Positions 18,643-27,666 of a stretch of 64,000 nt of DNA are shown in pieces; position 1 is the first letter of the stretch; each line of letters starts with the position of its first letter. The DNA is taken from NCBI RefSeq assembly GCF_030818775.1, contig NZ_JAUTAU010000001.1:4158001-4222000 (forward strand). Reading direction: 5' to 3'. A program made the position numbers and the translations under genes. Origin of the DNA: Bacillus sp. SORGH_AS_0510. Its GTDB lineage: Bacteria > Bacillota > Bacilli > Bacillales > Cytobacillaceae. The notes under the pieces were generated by a model. The model was not told the DNA's origin. It did not search any database and worked only from the letters and a program-made list of their open reading frames with translations.

Positions 18643-20022
18643 TTATTTATGAACAAGTAGAGCCACGCACTCGACGTGCGCCGTATGCGGAAACATATCC
18701 ACAGGCTGAATATATTTAACCTCATACTTCGAGCTTAACGTTTGAATATCTTTCGCCAACGTTGATGGGTTGCAAGAAACATAAATCAACTTTTCCGGCT
18801 TCACTTGTAAGATGGTTTGAAGCAGCTGGTTGTCCAGGCCGGTTCTTGGTGGGTCGACAACAATGACATCCGGCTTCCAGCCTTTTTTGACCCACTTTGG
18901 CAGAACTTCTTCCGCTTTACCTGGGACATATTTCGTATTGGTGAATCCGTGACGCTTGGCATTTTTCTTTGCGTCATCGATTGATTCTGGAATCACGTCC
19001 ATGCCGCGCACTTCTGCCGCTTGATCCGCCAGCCACAGTCCAATCGTTCCCACTCCACAATAAGCATCAACGATTCTTTCTTTTCCAGTCAGGGCCGCTG
19101 CTTTTTTCACCTCGTCGTAGAGCTTGACGGTTTGTATCGGATTTAATTGAAAGAACGTTCTAGCAGACAGTTCAAACTGCAGGTCACCAAGTGTCTCTTG
19201 GATAAACTCTTCCCCTGCAAGCGCGAGAGTCTCTGCTCCAAAAATCAGCGAAGTTTTTTCACCGTTAATGTTTTGTACAATCGATTTTACCTTTGTTAGC
19301 CTTTTTTGAATTTCCTCAATAATAAGCTCCCTCTTTGGCAGTTCTTTTTGTGTGGTGATAAGTACTACTTGAAGCTCACCAGTCTCTACTCCAACTCGAC
19401 CAACAATCGTTCGAACGATTCCTTTTTGCGTTTTTTCATTATAAATAGGGATCTGCAGATCCTCTAGGATCGACTTTACTTTTGTGACCGCTTCGTTTGT
19501 TTGCGAATGCTGCACCGCACAATGTTCGATATCGATGAGCTGGTGCGAATTCATTCCATATAATCCTGCTAACACCTTGCCATTTTTTTGAGCAACTTGG
19601 AAACTGCTCTTATTCCGGTAGCCCCACGGATTTTCCATTCCGATCGTTTCACGGATATCCAGCTTGTTGACAGCTAGTTTCGTATGCCGTTCAAGTGATT
19701 GAATGATGATGTCGCGTTTTTCTTTTAACTGTTGACCATACTGTAAATGCTGCAGCTGACAGCCGCCACATTGCTCATAAACCGGACATGGCGCTTGTAC
19801 ACGATGCGGTGATTGGATACGAATCTTCTTAATTTTTGCCTCAGCGAATTTAGGATTGATTTTCGTCGCCTCAACAACAACCTCTTCACCCGGCAGTGCT
19901 CCAGGTACAAACACTACTTGCTTTTTGAAATAGCCGACGCCTTCCCCGTTAATCCCTAGTCTTTTTATCGTTAACGGAAAGGTCTGCTTCGGTTGAATTT
20001 TAATACTTTGCTCGGTTTTCAT
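18643..20022 (-). CDS. rlmCD: 23S rRNA (uracil-5-)-methyltransferase RlmCD
   Basis: 459 residues, TrmA/RumA family. N-terminal TRAM domain ([20 protein letters not shown]), iron-sulfur cysteines [15 protein letters not shown], a SAM-binding Rossmann fold ([25 protein letters not shown]), and catalytic cysteine in [12 protein letters not shown]. The single Bacillus enzyme (YefA) methylates both U747 and U1939 of 23S rRNA using SAM. Own RBS and terminator, monocistronic. Confidence 0.93.
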   Translation of the reverse strand: MKTEQSIKIQPKQTFPLTIKRLGINGEGVGYFKKQVVFVPGALPGEEVVVEATKINPKFAEAKIKKIRIQSPHRVQAPCPVYEQCGGCQLQHLQYGQQLKEKRDIIIQSLERHTKLAVNKLDIRETIGMENPWGYRNKSSFQVAQKNGKVLAGLYGMNSHQLIDIEHCAVQHSQTNEAVTKVKSILEDLQIPIYNEKTQKGIVRTIVGRVGVETGELQVVLITTQKELPKRELIIEEIQKRLTKVKSIVQNINGEKTSLIFGAETLALAGEEFIQETLGDLQFELSARTFFQLNPIQTVKLYDEVKKAAALTGKERIVDAYCGVGTIGLWLADQAAEVRGMDVIPESIDDAKKNAKRHGFTNTKYVPGKAEEVLPKWVKKGWKPDVIVVDPPRTGLDNQLLQTILQVKPEKLIYVSCNPSTLAKDIQTLSSKYEVKYIQPVDMFPHTAHVECVALLVHK

Positions 20023-20149
20023 AAGTTCACTCCATTATTTAAATCTTCTTCATAAGGAAAAAGAAGCGTAGCTTAGATAAGTTTTTACATGTTCCCTTTA
20101 GGTAGATAATATTTTCCCCGTATTATAGCACGAAAAATCTTAAAAAGGG

Positions 20150-20180
20150 AAAAACCGAATTTCTCTGTGAAATTCGGTTA
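20150..20180 (-). terminator. Terminator of pdaA
   Basis: AACCGAATTTC...GAAATTCGGTT hairpin followed by TTTCCC on the minus strand, just past the pdaA stop. Confidence 0.85.
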
Positions 20181-20193
20181 AGGTTCTTGTTAG

Positions 20194-20955
20194 TTATTCT
20201 TTAAATTCATCCAGGCTTTTGAATGTATAGCCTCTCTTTTTTAAATCCTTTATCGCTTTTTCTAGTGCATCGGCGTTGTCCTGTGAGATGGAGTGTAGAA
20301 GCATTACACAGCCAGGGTGGGCCTGTCTCATAATGTTGTCGTAAGCATATTGCCAGCCCTTTTGTTGATTGACATTCCAATCAACGAACGCGAGCGACCA
20401 AAAGACATGGGTGTACCCTTCTTCTTTCGCAATTTGCAATGTTCTTTCACTGAAAACACCACGCGGCGGACGGAGGTATTTCATCTTTTTTTGGCCGGTT
20501 ATTTCGGTTGTACGTTTCTTTACCTTTGCCAGTTCTTCACGAATTCGTTCATCACTAACGGCTGTAAAATCAGGATGATGCCAAGAATGATTGCCAATGA
20601 TATGGCCCTCTTTTACAATTCGTTTGGAGAGTTCCTGCTGTGATTCTAAAAAGTGCCCTGTTACAAAAAATGTGGCAGGGACTTTTTCCTTTTTTAACAC
20701 ATCAAGAATTTTCGGCGTTTGCCCATTTTCATACCCACTGTCAAAAGTAAGATACAAGATTTTGGAGTTCGGATTTCCTTTGTAAAATGCCCCGTATTTC
20801 GCCAAAATTTGATCGTAGGCCGCCCCCGCTTCTGGCGGCTGTTCATTGACAGATCTTTTAAAGCCCCAATGAATGGGTTGATTGGAGACCGCTGCATAAG
20901 TCAATTGCGGTATTGTTAATAATCCCGCAAGTAGCAGAACAACTAATCTTTTCAT
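20194..20955 (-). CDS. pdaA: Delta-lactam-biosynthetic de-N-acetylase PdaA
   Basis: 253 residues. Signal peptide (residues 1-21) followed by a NodB polysaccharide deacetylase domain: LTFDSGYENG (motif 1), EGHIIGNHSWHHPD with the two metal histidines, RPPRGVFSE (motif 3), FWSLAFVDWN, and HPGCVMLLHS. It acts outside the cell on N-acetylmuramic acid to make the muramic delta-lactam of spore cortex, needed for germination. Its sequence follows B. subtilis PdaA closely; motif 1 has Ser where many deacetylases have a second Asp, and PdaA also deviates there. Confidence 0.92.
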   Translation of the reverse strand: MKRLVVLLLAGLLTIPQLTYAAVSNQPIHWGFKRSVNEQPPEAGAAYDQILAKYGAFYKGNPNSKILYLTFDSGYENGQTPKILDVLKKEKVPATFFVTGHFLESQQELSKRIVKEGHIIGNHSWHHPDFTAVSDERIREELAKVKKRTTEITGQKKMKYLRPPRGVFSERTLQIAKEEGYTHVFWSLAFVDWNVNQQKGWQYAYDNIMRQAHPGCVMLLHSISQDNADALEKAIKDLKKRGYTFKSLDEFKE

Positions 20956-21017
20956 CCATGTTCCCCCTATTTTGTTTTTCTTAGTGTTTGTTTTACTTGG
21001 GAAAAGATGATTAGCAT

Positions 21018-21985
21018 TTATAGGAAATCCTTTGGTTGGTGGTAGATGCGGCCTTTTGTGGTGCCAGTCGACGGGAAATTTAGTAAGTATATGAAGTAGG
21101 TTGCTGACCTTGAGTTTGGAAGATGGAGAAATTTTCGTAATTCCTTGTTAGTAAATGAGGGATTAATGAGGAGAAAATAATCAATCATCGCTTGTAAAAA
21201 AGCATCAGGTGAAAGGAATTTACACGTCGGACAAATCCAATTTTTCCTCTTGTAATTCATTGGTATAAAGAAACATTTGGGACATTGGACGCCAGTTTTA
21301 ATCTCCCGTTTCGAAACGTTGAAAACTTCTCCAACAGATCGGAATCTAGCGGCGTATGTTTTTTTAATAACAGTTTTTTAATCTTTTCAACCGTTTTATT
21401 ATCAATGTATTCCTTTCTGTAATATTGATATCTTTCCTCCATTTTTCTAACTAAATCACTTGCCCGACATATCTTTCTATATGCCTCGGTATAACCTGCG
21501 TCAATAGTCACTTCCGTTGATGATTTACATATAACCACTAATGATTCGATAGGTATCTGGGGTAATTTGTGTTTTTCTAAAAAATACTGTAGTAAAATGT
21601 TATGCCGGTTAGCTTGTATAATTGGGTTTTCATATACGTTACGATTATCCATATACTCTTGAACCATTTGTTCTTTATCAATATGAAGTTTTCCAGAATG
21701 ATTTTTCCCATCAAGCATGAGAATAAACTTTGTAGATAATATGAGAGTATCTATTTGAAAGAAAGTATCACCATACGGGAGACGTAAATCGTGGAAAATA
21801 CGAAACCTTTGAGGGGGAATTTGACTTAAAAAATAGCTAATTGTCCTTTCCCCGTTATATCCGGAGCGTAAATTTTTTATGTATGTCTTTAAATCAGCCC
21901 TACATGGATGGTTTTCGTCCGTTCTTCTCTCTAATGCTTCTGCTTTTAGTAAATTAATGGGTATTTTAAGGTCTTTATCAAACAA
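21018..21985 (-). pseudogene. NERD-domain protein split by a frameshift
   Basis: The first 242 codons (21985-21257) encode a nuclease-related domain (NERD): GYNGERTISYFL, then FHDLRLPYGDTFFQIDTLIL and IDTLIL...KFILMLDGKNHSGKL. Near 21300 the frame must shift by -1 at AACGGGAGATTAAA. After that the peptide continues as EIKTGVQCPKCFFIPMNYKR with a CPKC...CPTC zinc ribbon and a conserved tail ending NFPSTGTTKGRIYH, as in intact Bacillus NERD proteins. So the gene is whole apart from a one-register shift, either a real mutation or a sequencing error. NERD proteins are of uncertain function, possibly DNA processing. Confidence 0.85.
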
Positions 21986-22121
21986 TTTATGATACCTCCT
22001 TTGTATTTTAGATAGAATTTCGGCTGATGAACCAGATTTTCCTTTGTTTCTTGTGTGGACTTTTTGTGACGATTTTATTTTTAGAGTTATTTCTAGCTAA
22101 ATTTTTGTAGTTTGATTAGTA

Positions 22122-22316
22122 ATTCTACAAATTGAAGGACTAATTCTACAAAATATTAAGTTATTCTACAAAGTTACGGGTGAATTCTACAAATATTGGT
22201 AATTTATTTCCAGTTATTAAGGATATTGATCAAGAACGAGAATAATTCTACAAATGGAGCGAGGAATTCTACAAAAATTTAAGTTATTCTACAAAATCGA
22301 GGTTGTATTCTACAAA
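22122..22316. repeat. Phased array of ATTCTACAAA boxes
   Basis: Eight exact ATTCTACAAA boxes start at 22122, 22143, 22163, 22184, 22245, 22266, 22286 and 22307. Spacings are 21, 20, 21, 61, 21, 20 and 21 bp; 61 equals three periods, leaving two degenerate positions. The spacers between boxes are not conserved. It lies between the start of the NERD gene and the end of the fumarase gene. Confidence 0.92.
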
Positions 22317-22417
22317 ACATGGAAAACATTTCCCAATTGTCCGATAAGATGAAAAAACACAGGATAACACTCAAGATACGATCGTCCCTAACTTACCCCC
22401 ACCCCCAAAACAACAGA

Positions 22418-22450
22418 AAAAAAGGCCAAGCACACAAAGTGCCCAGCCCT
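22418..22450 (-). terminator. Terminator of the fumarase gene
   Basis: Interrupted GGC..GGCAC/GTGC..GGCC hairpin followed by seven T on the minus strand. Confidence 0.8.
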
Positions 22451-22461
22451 CCTTAACAATC

Positions 22462-24012
22462 CTATTTAAAAACCGGCTCCTTAAACTGCGCCAACTTCTC
22501 CAATGAAGACTTATCCACGTCAGCATGCAAGCTGTTGCCGTGGGAATCCATTGTTACTACTGCTGTGAAGCCTTCTACGCGAAGGTGCCACATAGCTTCT
22601 GGAATACCAAATTGCATTAAGTCTACGCCTTCAACGCCCTTGATGCAGTCCGCATAATACTGTGCCGCACCGCCGATTGCGTTCAAGTACACTCCGCCGT
22701 GCTCCTTCAACGCAGCCAACGTCTTAGGTCCCATACCACCTTTACCGATAACCGCACGGATACCAAACTTCTTCATGATGTCACCTTGGTATGGCTCCTC
22801 ACGAATACTTGTCGTTGGACCTGCCGCCTTTACGTGCCACTGACCTTCTTCATCCTTCAACATAACCGGACCACAGTGGTAAATAACTTGACCATTTAAA
22901 TCAACTGGCGCGTCATGATCGCTTAAATATTTATGAATCGCGTCACGACCTGTGTACATCAATCCGTTAATTTGAACGACATCTCCGACTTTCAACTCAC
23001 GGATTTGCTCTTCGGTAATTGGTGCCTGCAAAGTGATTACACCCTCAGATTCGCTAGCAGCTGCCGTTTCCTTCGCCGCTTCTTCACTCTCTGCAAAATC
23101 AATAAACTCACCATCTTGATATGCCCATTCAGTGATTTCACCAGAGTCTGGATCCACACTTACACCTAGACGGCGGAATGCCCAACAGTTGTAAGCAACA
23201 GAAACATAGAAGCTAGCTGGAATACGGTTCATCATGCCAACTTTACAGCCCAACAACGTAGCTTCACCGCCAAAGCCCATCGTACCGATTCCTAATTTAT
23301 TTGCATTTTCCATTACATACTCTTCAAGTTTACGAAGATCTTCGTTTGGATTTACGTCGTCCACAGAACGGAATAACTGTTCTTTTGCTAAATCATAGCC
23401 TGAAGAACGGTCACCACCGATACCTACGCCGATAAAACCAGCGCTGCAGCCTTGTCCTTGTGCTTGGTAAACAGAATGCATGACACATTTACGGATACCA
23501 TCAAGGTCACGACCAGCGCGGCCAAGGCCATCTAATTCACATGGAAGGCTATATTGAATATTTTTATTTTCACAGCCGCCACCTTTTAAAATCAGGCGGA
23601 CATCGATATAATCCTTTTCCCATTGGTCAAATTTCATGACTGGAAGGCCTGCACCAAGGTTATCCCCACTGTTTTCACCTGTTAGGGAGTCAACAGAGTT
23701 TGGACGCAGCTTTCCTTCTTTTGTCGCTTGAACAATCGCATTCTTAATGGCTTCTTTCATAACCAACTGGTTTACACCTACTGGCGTTTTAATCTTGAAT
23801 GTAGGTAAGCCGGTATCCTGGCAAATAGGTGATACTTGATCGTCTGCCATTTTGATGTTGTTCGTAATGGTAGCAAGACTCATTGCTGCGCTTGTACCTG
23901 CGTTTTCTAATTCCTTCGCTTTCTTAACAGCTCTACGCACGTCCTTTGGAAGCTTTGTAGATGTTTCAACGATTAGCTTGTACATGCTTTCTTGAAATTT
24001 TTCAATATTCAA
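22462..24012 (-). CDS. fumA: Fumarate hydratase, class I (iron-sulfur)
   Basis: 516 residues from a TTG at 24012, which lies 8 bases after AAAGGGG; a longer reading frame lacks an RBS. N-terminal alpha domain with cluster cysteines (ICQDTGLPTFK, LPCELDGLGRAGRDLDG, GQGCSAGFIGVGIGGDRSSG) and C-terminal beta domain (VGDVVQINGLMYTGRDAIHK, FGIRAVIGKGGMGPKTLAAL). It interconverts fumarate and malate in the TCA cycle with an oxygen-sensitive [4Fe-4S] cluster. B. subtilis uses class II CitG; a class I enzyme is common in other Bacillaceae. Monocistronic. Confidence 0.94.
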   Translation of the reverse strand: MNIEKFQESMYKLIVETSTKLPKDVRRAVKKAKELENAGTSAAMSLATITNNIKMADDQVSPICQDTGLPTFKIKTPVGVNQLVMKEAIKNAIVQATKEGKLRPNSVDSLTGENSGDNLGAGLPVMKFDQWEKDYIDVRLILKGGGCENKNIQYSLPCELDGLGRAGRDLDGIRKCVMHSVYQAQGQGCSAGFIGVGIGGDRSSGYDLAKEQLFRSVDDVNPNEDLRKLEEYVMENANKLGIGTMGFGGEATLLGCKVGMMNRIPASFYVSVAYNCWAFRRLGVSVDPDSGEITEWAYQDGEFIDFAESEEAAKETAAASESEGVITLQAPITEEQIRELKVGDVVQINGLMYTGRDAIHKYLSDHDAPVDLNGQVIYHCGPVMLKDEEGQWHVKAAGPTTSIREEPYQGDIMKKFGIRAVIGKGGMGPKTLAALKEHGGVYLNAIGGAAQYYADCIKGVEGVDLMQFGIPEAMWHLRVEGFTAVVTMDSHGNSLHADVDKSSLEKLAQFKEPVFK

Positions 24013-24156
24013 TTCGAGTACCCCTTTCCCTTTGTTCCCCAAATTATCTATTTTCAATTTTATAATTTTTTTACGTTACCATTATACTCCTATACTCAAG
24101 TTAATAAAAGAATAAGGTTGCAAACGAATTCATTCCATATTGAGGAAATCTACCCA

Positions 24157-24188
24157 AATAAAAAGAGCCTGCTTTTTAAACAGACTCT
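24157..24188 (-). terminator. Terminator overlapping the end of the SE1561-like gene
   Basis: AGAGTCTG...CAGGCTCT hairpin then TTTTTATT on the minus strand; the 5' arm lies within the last codons of the gene. Confidence 0.8.
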
Positions 24189-24373
24189 GAAACATCACGA
24201 TTATTGAATTCCTTACATTTCGATTCCATATCATCCAACATTGAGATCAGACGGTCAATATCCTCAAGATCCGTATCCTCCGGATCAATTGCATCAAGCA
24301 CATCAATAAACATATTTAAACGTTGTTTTAAAAAAGTAACTTGTTGGTTTTTATCTTGTACTGGGCTGCCCAT
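24176..24373 (-). CDS. SE1561-family small protein
   Basis: 65 residues, ATG behind GAAAGGAG. Acidic, helical, cytoplasmic (FLKQRLNMFIDVLDAIDPED, DIDRLISMLDDMESKCKEF). It matches the short SE1561 family conserved in Firmicutes as I recall it; function unknown. Confidence 0.7.
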   Translation of the reverse strand: MGSPVQDKNQQVTFLKQRLNMFIDVLDAIDPEDTDLEDIDRLISMLDDMESKCKEFNNRDVSESV

Positions 24374-24485
24374 GCTGCTTCGCTCCTTTCCTATTCCGTC
24401 TTCATCCTATCGTAAAAAGAAGGCTGTTGGCAATAGATATCATTATTTTACCCAAGTTTTACAAAAGAAAATCACATGCCACTTG

Positions 24486-24521
24486 TAAAAAAAGACCCCT
24501 GCACACGAATCAGCAGGAGTC
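24486..24521 (-). terminator. Terminator of yfkD
   Basis: GACTCCTGC...GCAGGGGTC hairpin followed by seven T on the minus strand, 14 bases past the yfkD stop. Confidence 0.87.
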
Positions 24522-24534
24522 ATTATTTTAAAAA

Positions 24535-25344
24535 TCATCGCGGTCGCTCTGAGGCAAGAAAGCCAAATGACACATAATCTTGAACAGGTATCCAGGCACC
24601 AATCCCTTGAGAAGTCACGTTTTTAATGACAATAAACTTTTTACTGCCTTTTAGCATTAAGTATACTTCACCGTAAGTTACCTTCCCCTTTTCATTGACA
24701 CCAGGCGCATAGGCATACAGGTAGCCTAACCGGTTTGCAGGGATATTGTAAATATGATCATTTTTTGTTCCTGCGCCAATAATGGTTTCAAACGCCAGTG
24801 GAAGACGAGTCTTTTCCATTGCTTTTAAAAGCATCATCTTTTTCACATCTTCAGCATTTGCAATTTTAGCAGTCAGTCCGCCTCTGATAATTTTTTGAGT
24901 TTCTTGAACATACTTAATTTGATAAGGGACTTTTCCGCCACGATTATCAAAATAGTTCGTGTTAATCTTTTGATACTCCCAATTCGGTGAAGTTTCCGAT
25001 GACTCGTAGTTTAATGGCCATTGTCCCAGATAAATAATGGCACGATATCCAATGGCAAACGGAGTGCTGTTAATACTTGATTCATTTAACATACGAATCA
25101 AATCAGGATTCTGAATCTTCACTTTAGAAGAATTAATTAGTTTCTTCGTTAAATCACTTGGTTGCAGCAATGGAAGATCCTGCGTTGAGTTTGGATAGGT
25201 ATTTTCTTTCGTGATATTTCTGACCGAGGCAGGGACTTGATATTTTACCTGGTCTTTTTTCTCTTGTGCTTTTTGAGCGAAAGCAGATGGAATAAAGGTT
25301 AGCATTAATAGCAATGTCAACAGAATCGATACATTTCTCTTCAC
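24535..25344 (-). CDS. yfkD: YfkD-family secreted protein
   Basis: 269 residues starting at GTG 25344 (8 bases after AAAGGAG). Cleavable signal peptide (LLTLLLMLTFIPSAFAQ) followed by a soluble extracytoplasmic domain including PNSTQDLPLLQPSDLTKKLI and PFAIGYRAIIYLGQWPLNYE. Similar to B. subtilis YfkD, function unknown. The neighbours yfkE and yfkF are also present here, though separated by a YczE-like gene, which supports the assignment. Confidence 0.85.
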   Translation of the reverse strand: MKRNVSILLTLLLMLTFIPSAFAQKAQEKKDQVKYQVPASVRNITKENTYPNSTQDLPLLQPSDLTKKLINSSKVKIQNPDLIRMLNESSINSTPFAIGYRAIIYLGQWPLNYESSETSPNWEYQKINTNYFDNRGGKVPYQIKYVQETQKIIRGGLTAKIANAEDVKKMMLLKAMEKTRLPLAFETIIGAGTKNDHIYNIPANRLGYLYAYAPGVNEKGKVTYGEVYLMLKGSKKFIVIKNVTSQGIGAWIPVQDYVSFGFLASERPR

Positions 25345-25432
25345 GAGTGATACTCCTTTCACTAATAGCATTTCAACGGTCTGCTAGTAGTTTTTTCGGA
25401 GTTCATCAATATTATCCATCAAGCAAATGAAT

Positions 25433-26050
25433 TTAATATTTCTCTTGCAGCCTTTGCATTAGTTTTTCAAATGTTGGAAAGAAAAGTTGAATGGCAGGTC
25501 CAACGGTAAAAGTGATAATGATTGTCCCATATGAAATGGGTCCATGTAAAAGGAACGCTGGAATTAAGGCAGTAATTTCCCCTATTGTCTTTGCCATCAT
25601 TAAATTCACACGGAATCGTTCTTTAATAGCTAACATAAAGTTATCTATTGGACTCTGCGGGAATTTAGCCTGAATATAAATCGCTGCACCAAACCCGATA
25701 ATTAATATCCCGACCAATAGCATCGCTATTTTTGCAACTAGACCATGAACTTCAAATAATTGAAAGAACGTCATCAACCAAAAATCAACTAAAGAGCCAA
25801 TTACTATAATTGTAAAAAGCGAAAGAATGGCAGGTCTTCTTTTTACTAGAAGGGAATTCACAACAACTAATATCGCCCCATCAATCATGACCCACTTCCC
25901 TACTGATAAACCTACTTTTTTGGTTAAGGCAACATTTAACGCGTCCCAGGCGCCTACCCCAATATCTGCTACCTTTATGGTCATACATACGCCAAAAGTC
26001 ATGACCACTAAACCTAAAGTAAAAAATAATAGCCGAATAAAAAATTTCAT
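25433..26050 (-). CDS. YczE/YyaS/YitT-family membrane protein
   Basis: 205 residues, five membrane helices. Family signature GVCMTIKVADIGVGAWDALN after helix 1 and FPQSPIDNFMLAIKERF near the middle. Members are integral membrane proteins of unknown function in Firmicutes (YczE sits near surfactin genes in B. subtilis). Start ATG has a weak AAGGAGA site. Probably monocistronic. Confidence 0.85.
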   Translation of the reverse strand: MKFFIRLLFFTLGLVVMTFGVCMTIKVADIGVGAWDALNVALTKKVGLSVGKWVMIDGAILVVVNSLLVKRRPAILSLFTIIVIGSLVDFWLMTFFQLFEVHGLVAKIAMLLVGILIIGFGAAIYIQAKFPQSPIDNFMLAIKERFRVNLMMAKTIGEITALIPAFLLHGPISYGTIIITFTVGPAIQLFFPTFEKLMQRLQEKY

Positions 26051-26375
26051 TGGTTTCTCCTTAAAAATAGTGTAAAAAGTAATGTAAATGTAATAATCTG
26101 ATTATTTACAAAATTCTTACTAAGATTTATAATAAACTTAACCTTTAAAAAAGGAGGGCAGTAATCAATCGGTACTTATATTCACTTCACTAAGGAGGTT
26201 GGGATTCCCGTCTTATATGATATTCAACACTCGTGTTTTATTAACTATAACTAAACATGAAGGTTGGTGGTTGATGGTCCCAGAGAAAAACGATTGATTT
26301 TTGAACCCTAAAAATCATGCTGATTTATTATAGCATAGCAAGAGTAACCTTTACTTCGTACATTTTAAAAAATTG
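26051..26375. other. Intergenic region upstream of the YczE-like gene
   Basis: AT-rich; contains two unattached AGGAGG sites (about 26152 and 26194) but no convincing reading frame behind them. The only frame, from ATG 26218, is about 26 codons with the RBS 18 bases away. Confidence 0.35.
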
Positions 26376-26416
26376 GAAAAAAAGAGACTCTAGGCCATCG
26401 GGCTTAGAGTCTCTTT
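26376..26416 (-). terminator. Terminator of yfkE
   Basis: AAAGAGACTCTAAGCC...GGCCTAGAGTCTCTTT hairpin with a T tail on the minus strand, directly past the yfkE stop. Confidence 0.92.
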
Positions 26417-26424
26417 CAGTTTTA

Positions 26425-27483
26425 CTATAGTAGATAAAATCCGATTCCCATAATCACATAAGCAGCTAATAATGTTAATCCTTCAAACCAGTTAGATTCC
26501 CCGTCATTCGAGATTACCACCATGAGAAGAACAGAGGCAACCATAGCGATTAGTTCTTGCCAGCTAAATAGAAGCGGCATAGAAGATTCGAACAATAGAG
26601 AAACCAAAACGAGTACCGGTAATACAAACATAGCCACTTGCAGGGTAGAACCAATGGCGATTTCCACTGCAATGTCCATCTTATTTTTATAAGCCATAAC
26701 AATTGCAGAAGCATGCTCTGCCGCATTCCCGACAATTGCTACGATAATCACCCCGATAAACAACTCGGACCAGCCGAACGTATCGCCTACATATTCAAAG
26801 GTATGTACAAGATGTTCAGATATATATCCAACAGCAACCGTTGCAATTGCTAAAATAGCAATTGCTTTCCCTTTGCTCCATTCTGGTTCCTCTTCTTCAT
26901 GTGCTGTAGTCTCATTACTTGATTGATACACACCACGATGTGTAACAAGTTTAAAGAATAAGGCTGCCAGATAAAGGAGAATCAAAATTACGGAAATTCC
27001 AATACTTAATGAAAGAGTTTTAGTCTCATTCATGTTCATGGCGAAAACCTCTGGAATAACAAAGGCAATAATCACCGCAAACATAAGCAGACCTGAGTTA
27101 TGACGGGCATCATAGACATTAAACTGCTGACGTTTGAACTTTAAACCGCCAATAAAAAAGGAAAGCCCTGCAACAAGTAGTAAATTTCCTAATACAGAAC
27201 CAGTCAAAGAAGCAAGAACCACTCCAACTAATCCCGCCTTCAAAGCAAAGATGGAAATGATTAGCTCAACAGCGTTACCAAAAGTGGCATTTAATAACCC
27301 GCCAATCCGCGGTCCTGCCACGATGGCCAGACTTTCTGTTGCTCTTCCCATATAGCTGGCTAACGCAATAATGGTTAGGCAGTATATAATAAATAAGACA
27401 ATATACGACCAATGCATCAGAGTTCCGATAATAGAGAGAGGGACTCCGATGAAAGTCATCATCATAAAGATCTTGTTCGTCAC
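26425..27483 (-). CDS. yfkE: Ca2+/H+ antiporter, CaCA family (YfkE/ChaA)
   Basis: 352 residues from GTG 27483, which follows GGAGGT by 6 bases (a longer frame begins within the spacer). Two homologous halves of five helices, each with an alpha-repeat: ATFGNAVELIISIFALKAGL (half 1) and IVAIVGNAAEHASAIVMAYK (half 2), whose GNxxE glutamates bind Ca2+. An acidic linker (HEEEEPEW) separates them. It exports Ca2+ in exchange for protons at the plasma membrane. The position next to yfkD and yfkF is as in B. subtilis. Confidence 0.94.
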   Translation of the reverse strand: MTNKIFMMMTFIGVPLSIIGTLMHWSYIVLFIIYCLTIIALASYMGRATESLAIVAGPRIGGLLNATFGNAVELIISIFALKAGLVGVVLASLTGSVLGNLLLVAGLSFFIGGLKFKRQQFNVYDARHNSGLLMFAVIIAFVIPEVFAMNMNETKTLSLSIGISVILILLYLAALFFKLVTHRGVYQSSNETTAHEEEEPEWSKGKAIAILAIATVAVGYISEHLVHTFEYVGDTFGWSELFIGVIIVAIVGNAAEHASAIVMAYKNKMDIAVEIAIGSTLQVAMFVLPVLVLVSLLFESSMPLLFSWQELIAMVASVLLMVVISNDGESNWFEGLTLLAAYVIMGIGFYLL

Positions 27484-27666
27484 AAAATTACCTCCGTAAA
27501 TTTTTTTCACTTTATTATATATGTTTTTTCTATTTTCCCCTAAATTTTCCTCTAAAACATAAAAAATTTCAAATGGTATTTCTCTTGCAAATATTTCATT
27601 TTCTCGTTACCATCATTTAGAAAACAATTAAAACTATCATAAATTCTAAAAGTGGAGAAAAGTTAA

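Noticed and set aside
21290..21310. Programmed -1 frameshift in the NERD gene
   Set aside because: No X-XXY-YYZ slippery site or downstream structure was seen; mutation or sequence error is simpler.
26218..26298. 26-codon frame in the yczE-yfkE gap
   Set aside because: AGGAGG is 18 bases from the ATG and no family is recognisable.
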